DNA from: Caldalkalibacillus salinus
Lineage (GTDB): Bacteria; Bacillota; Bacilli; Caldalkalibacillales; JCM-10596
NCBI RefSeq assembly: GCF_016745835.1
Contig: NZ_JAERVL010000001.1
Location: 1 to 64,000, forward strand
Reading direction: 5' to 3'
DNA: 64,000 nt
Positions 61,414 through 64,000 of this stretch are shown here, one piece after another; positions within the stretch are counted from its first letter, which is position 1; each line of letters opens with the position of its first letter. The notes beneath the pieces were generated by a model. It did not search any database. It worked only from the letters and a program-made list of their open reading frames with translations, and was not told the DNA's origin. Both the position numbers and the translations under genes were made by a program.

Positions 61414-61440
61414 ATCATAACTCCTCTCCTATGCATTAAA

Positions 61441-61489
61441 TTAACAACGTTGTTAACAACATACTACAATATTAAAAAAATTTAAGCAA
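61441..61489 (-). promoter_or_regulatory. iolB promoter with LacI-type operator
   Basis: Minus strand TTGCTT (61484-61489), 17-base spacer, TAGTAT (61461-61466). The perfect 16-bp palindrome TTAACAACGTTGTTAA (61441-61456) covers the start-of-transcription region. Confidence 0.75.
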
Positions 61490-61688
61490 TCATTATTCTC
61501 GATAGATTAAAATGACACAAGGTCGTGTGTTTTGTGTTTTTCCTTCATAGAATCGTCCCTTAGCGTCGACCATTTGACTTGAGTGATCAGCGGGAAAGAG
61601 AGGTAGAACGGTGAAAGATGTGGTCTTGGTGCGAGTTTTGGATTGAATCACGACGTCTAACCGAATAATATAAATATTCTAAAAAATA

Positions 61689-61735
61689 TTGAAACCGCAC
61701 AGGAGACATGATAATATAAAATTACAACGTTGTTA
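61689..61735 (+). promoter_or_regulatory. Promoter with LacI-type operator of the second ABC transporter
   Basis: TTGAAA (61689-61694), 17-base spacer, TAATAT (61712-61717). TTACAACGTTGTTA (61722-61735) agrees with the locus palindrome at 13 of 14 positions and lies on the start site. Confidence 0.7.
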
Positions 61736-61741
61736 TTACAA

Positions 61742-61755
61742 TGTAAACCCTTACA
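61742..61755. promoter_or_regulatory. cre-like 14-mer TGTAAACCCTTACA
   Basis: Identical to the element at 10122-10135 and 13/14 to the CcpA cre consensus. Here it is the core of a longer inverted repeat, CAATGTAA and TTACATTG. It lies seven bases after the LacI-type operator, in the untranslated leader of the transporter gene. Confidence 0.5.
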
Positions 61756-61862
61756 TTGAGGTTTAAGTCCAGTGAGGATACCAAAACACGAAGGGATTTG
61801 ACATCAATCAATGGTTAACGGTCAAGACGTACGATGTTCATTTTTTAAAAAGGGGGAGGACA

Positions 61863-63188
61863 ATGTTTAAAAAGGGTAAATCTAAGTTTTCTATCACCGT
61901 TGTATTCCTTATGGTTGCTTTATTACTAAGTGCATGTACGAGCTCGGAGCCAAGTAGTCAAGATACGGACGGACAATCTGCTGATGGGGAAGATTATGAT
62001 GTGGAGTTCCGTTTTCTGTGGTGGGGCAACCAAGATAGACATGATAGAACTTTAGCCTTGATTGACAGATATGAGGAGCTCAATCCCCACGTTAAGATTC
62101 ACCCTGAATTTTTAGGCTTCAGTGATTATGCTGACCGATTAGCCACACAGGTAGCAGGAGGGAACGCACCTGATCTATTCCAAATGGTGGACCGATGGTT
62201 ACCAATGTATGCGACTAGAGGCCAGTTGGCAGATTTACAGCCTTATATTGACTCAGATGTCATTAATACTGAGCATATTAATCAAAGCAGTTTAGACCCA
62301 GGGTACATCGATGATGAACTGGTGGGGTTAAGCACAGGTAGTAACACTTTCGCTCTCGTCTATGACCCGGATCTTTTCGAGGAAGCGGACGTCCCTGTAT
62401 TGGAGCCTGGGTATACCTGGGAAGAGTTTGCTGACACCGCTCGCCTTTTGGCCGAAAGACTAGACATGTACGGAACCTATGTCGATGTCAATCATGCACG
62501 ATCCTTCGGTCACTATTTATTGCAACATGCTCAGTGGTTATATAACGAAGAGGGTACAGGCTTAGGTTGGGAAGATGAACAACTATTTGTAGACTTCATG
62601 AATTATTGGCTTGACCTTGAAGAAGAAGGGGTCGTTCCTCCAGCCGATGTTGTTGAATCAGCCAACACGATAGAAAACTACCTCATTGTTAATGAACAAG
62701 CCCCCATGCAAATCATTCACAGTAACCAGATTGTTGCTGTAACGAACGCCGCAGACCGCGAATTTGAAATGACTATACTCCCTTCACATGAAAACGGGAA
62801 CACGGGAGCGTACGTCAGGGCATCTATGTTCTTCTCCATGAGTCCAGACACTGAACACCCGGAAGAAGTGGCCAAATTTATGGATTGGATGACCAATGAT
62901 GTAGAAGCCAATGAGATCATACAGGGGGACAGAGGGGTGCCGGTGTCTTCTGCCATTAGGGAACACTTGTATAGTAATGTTGAACGAACGGTCCAACAAC
63001 AGTTTGACTACATTGACCTCATTGCTGATTATGCTGGTGATGTGCCACCACCTCCCCCTCCGGCCGGCAGTGAGCTAGACGATGTCTTTGATCGTGCATT
63101 TTATAACGTATTATATAAAGCGATGACACCAGAAGAAGCGGTTGAGACATATAGGCAAGAAAAGATAGATGTCATCAACAGACAGTAA
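61863..63188 (+). CDS. Sugar ABC transporter substrate-binding lipoprotein (YesO-like)
   Basis: 441 residues. Lipoprotein signal with Cys25 in ALLLSACTSS, then a family 1 extracellular solute-binding fold (FRFLWWGNQDRHDRTLALID, GGNAPDLFQMVDRW, MDWMTNDVEANEII). It resembles YesO, which binds unsaturated rhamnogalacturonan oligomers in B. subtilis, and the neighbouring permease agrees with that. GGGGGAGG precedes the ATG at close spacing. Controlled by the operator at 61722 and probably by the cre-like site. Confidence 0.88.
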   Translation: MFKKGKSKFSITVVFLMVALLLSACTSSEPSSQDTDGQSADGEDYDVEFRFLWWGNQDRHDRTLALIDRYEELNPHVKIHPEFLGFSDYADRLATQVAGGNAPDLFQMVDRWLPMYATRGQLADLQPYIDSDVINTEHINQSSLDPGYIDDELVGLSTGSNTFALVYDPDLFEEADVPVLEPGYTWEEFADTARLLAERLDMYGTYVDVNHARSFGHYLLQHAQWLYNEEGTGLGWEDEQLFVDFMNYWLDLEEEGVVPPADVVESANTIENYLIVNEQAPMQIIHSNQIVAVTNAADREFEMTILPSHENGNTGAYVRASMFFSMSPDTEHPEEVAKFMDWMTNDVEANEIIQGDRGVPVSSAIREHLYSNVERTVQQQFDYIDLIADYAGDVPPPPPPAGSELDDVFDRAFYNVLYKAMTPEEAVETYRQEKIDVINRQ

Positions 63189-63208
63189 AGCATTGACTTA
63201 GAAGTTAG

Positions 63209-63245
63209 AAAGCCATCTAAATAAGAGTGTTGTTTAGATGGCTTT
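63209..63245 (+). other. Hairpin between binding-protein and permease genes
   Basis: AAAGCCATCTAAA (63209-63221) pairs perfectly with TTTAGATGGCTTT (63233-63245), without a long T-run after it. Likely mRNA stabiliser or partial terminator favouring the binding protein. Confidence 0.6.
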
Positions 63246-63268
63246 AGCTTCTCTAAGGAGGTTAGGAC

Positions 63269-64000
63269 ATGGAGAACGTCCCTGTACAAGGTGGTAAGAA
63301 ACGCCAGGTCGTTGAAACCACATTGAAACAAAGGACGATCAGAAACAATCTGATCGGTTATGCCTTCATTTCACCGTGGCTCATTGGTTTTATTGGTATT
63401 ATCGTCGGTCCCATGTTGTACTCGCTTTACTTATCTTTTACTCATTACGATCTATTAAGTGCGCCTAGTTGGATCGGAATGGAGAATTACATTAATATTT
63501 TCACGCAAGACCCACGATTTTGGACAACCTTGAAAGTTACATTTCTGTTTGTTTTTATTGCCGTACCCTTAAGACTCATATTTGCACTTGCGATTGCCAT
63601 GCTAATGAACATGGGATTCAGAGGGGCCGGTGTGTATAGCCTCATCTATTACGTTCCTTCAATAATCGGTGGCAGTGTCGCTGTGGCTGTAATATGGAGA
63701 CAAATATTTGGTCGTGAAGGGGCATTAAACCATGTGCTCGCTTGGTTTAATATAGAAGGTTACAACTGGTTTGCACATCCGGACTATGCGTTATCTGTCC
63801 TTATTTTACTTATTGTGTGGCAGTTCGGTTCACCAATGGTCATTTTCTTGGCCGGTTTACGACAAATACCTTCAGAGTTATATGAAGCGGCGGCCGTTGA
63901 TGGGGCCAATGCTTTTCATAGATTCTTTCGTATTACTATTCCGATGCTAACACCGGTGATATTTTTTAATCTCGTTTTTGCTGTGATTAATGGGTTTTTA
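63269..64000 (+). CDS. ABC transporter permease (YesP-like), cut by the window edge
   Basis: 244 codons are present and the frame is still open at the edge. Membrane segments begin at LIGYAFISPWLIGFIGIIVGP (near 28-48); the EAA loop YEAAAVDGANAFHRFFRITIP is near 210, so roughly 50 residues should be missing. It is the MalF/UgpA-type permease next to the YesO-like binding protein; the second permease should follow outside the window. AAGGAGG lies nine bases before the ATG. Confidence 0.9.
   Translation, partial: MENVPVQGGKKRQVVETTLKQRTIRNNLIGYAFISPWLIGFIGIIVGPMLYSLYLSFTHYDLLSAPSWIGMENYINIFTQDPRFWTTLKVTFLFVFIAVPLRLIFALAIAMLMNMGFRGAGVYSLIYYVPSIIGGSVAVAVIWRQIFGREGALNHVLAWFNIEGYNWFAHPDYALSVLILLIVWQFGSPMVIFLAGLRQIPSELYEAAAVDGANAFHRFFRITIPMLTPVIFFNLVFAVINGFL

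Noticed and set aside
1-64000. CRISPR arrays, tRNA or rRNA genes, intact insertion sequences
   Set aside because: None seen on reading; repeats found are few and do not show array spacing, and no transposase motifs occur.

Overview
The window looks like chromosome of a spore-forming member of the Bacillaceae (Bacillota). The signs are a complete bioWAFDBI biotin operon in the Bacillus order, a YfkAB radical SAM protein, DUF3231 and YheC/YheD-type proteins, strong AGGAGG ribosome sites, CcpA-type cre sequences and U-tract terminators. The secreted enzymes are very rich in Asp and Glu, which is often seen in alkaliphilic or salt-tolerant bacilli; that ecological reading is inference. No rRNA, tRNA, CRISPR array or intact insertion sequence was seen.

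Layout. 1-6660: biotin operon on the minus strand, bioW-bioA-bioF-bioD-bioB-bioI, read from one promoter with a BirA operator that has three half-sites. 7-14.7 kb: housekeeping and accessory genes (LemA plus a DUF3137 protein between two copies of a 40-nt repeat, a divergent amidohydrolase/aldehyde dehydrogenase pair, yfkAB, a small membrane protein, a GyrI-like protein preceded by two coupled micro-ORFs). 14.7-18 kb: secreted PL10 pectate lyase and its AraC-type regulator with a cre site between them. 18.4-24.4 kb: a HIT-domain protein followed by two large PLD-nuclease/SF2-helicase proteins, the second with the SauUSI (type IV restriction) layout; this is the best candidate for a little-described defence system. 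25.4-32.2 kb: two secreted arabinan/arabinoxylan-type enzymes, one a 1608-residue GH43-GH51 chimera. 32.3-39.7 kb: an SSS symporter with a 50-residue partner, small lipoprotein and hypothetical genes, a TetR-FAD-oxidoreductase fusion, a methyltransferase relic, DUF3231 and YheC/D genes.

39.8-64 kb is a pectin/rhamnogalacturonan utilisation locus. It holds a uronate-dehydrogenase-like gene, an LplABC-like oligosaccharide ABC transporter, an unknown alpha/alpha-toroid protein, an MFS transporter, two cytoplasmic GH43 enzymes, a secreted PL10-CE8 pectate lyase-pectinesterase, a membrane AraC regulator, a rhamnogalacturonan acetylesterase (CE12), a KdgF-like cupin, a flippase-like membrane protein, a degenerate M24 protein, an IolB-family isomerase and a second (YesOPQ-like) ABC transporter whose first permease runs off the right edge.

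Five promoters in this locus carry a LacI-type palindrome built on TAACAACGTTGTTA that overlaps the -35, the -10 or the expected start site. They tie the ABC transporters, the PL10-CE8 enzyme, the flippase leader and iolB into one regulon whose regulator (an ExuR/KdgR-like protein is my guess) is not in the window. The working model is: secreted PL10, CE8, GH43 and GH51 enzymes break pectin side chains and backbone; the ABC and MFS transporters import oligomers; cytoplasmic GH43, CE12, KdgF and IolB-like enzymes process them towards 2-keto-3-deoxygluconate metabolism, whose remaining genes are not seen here.
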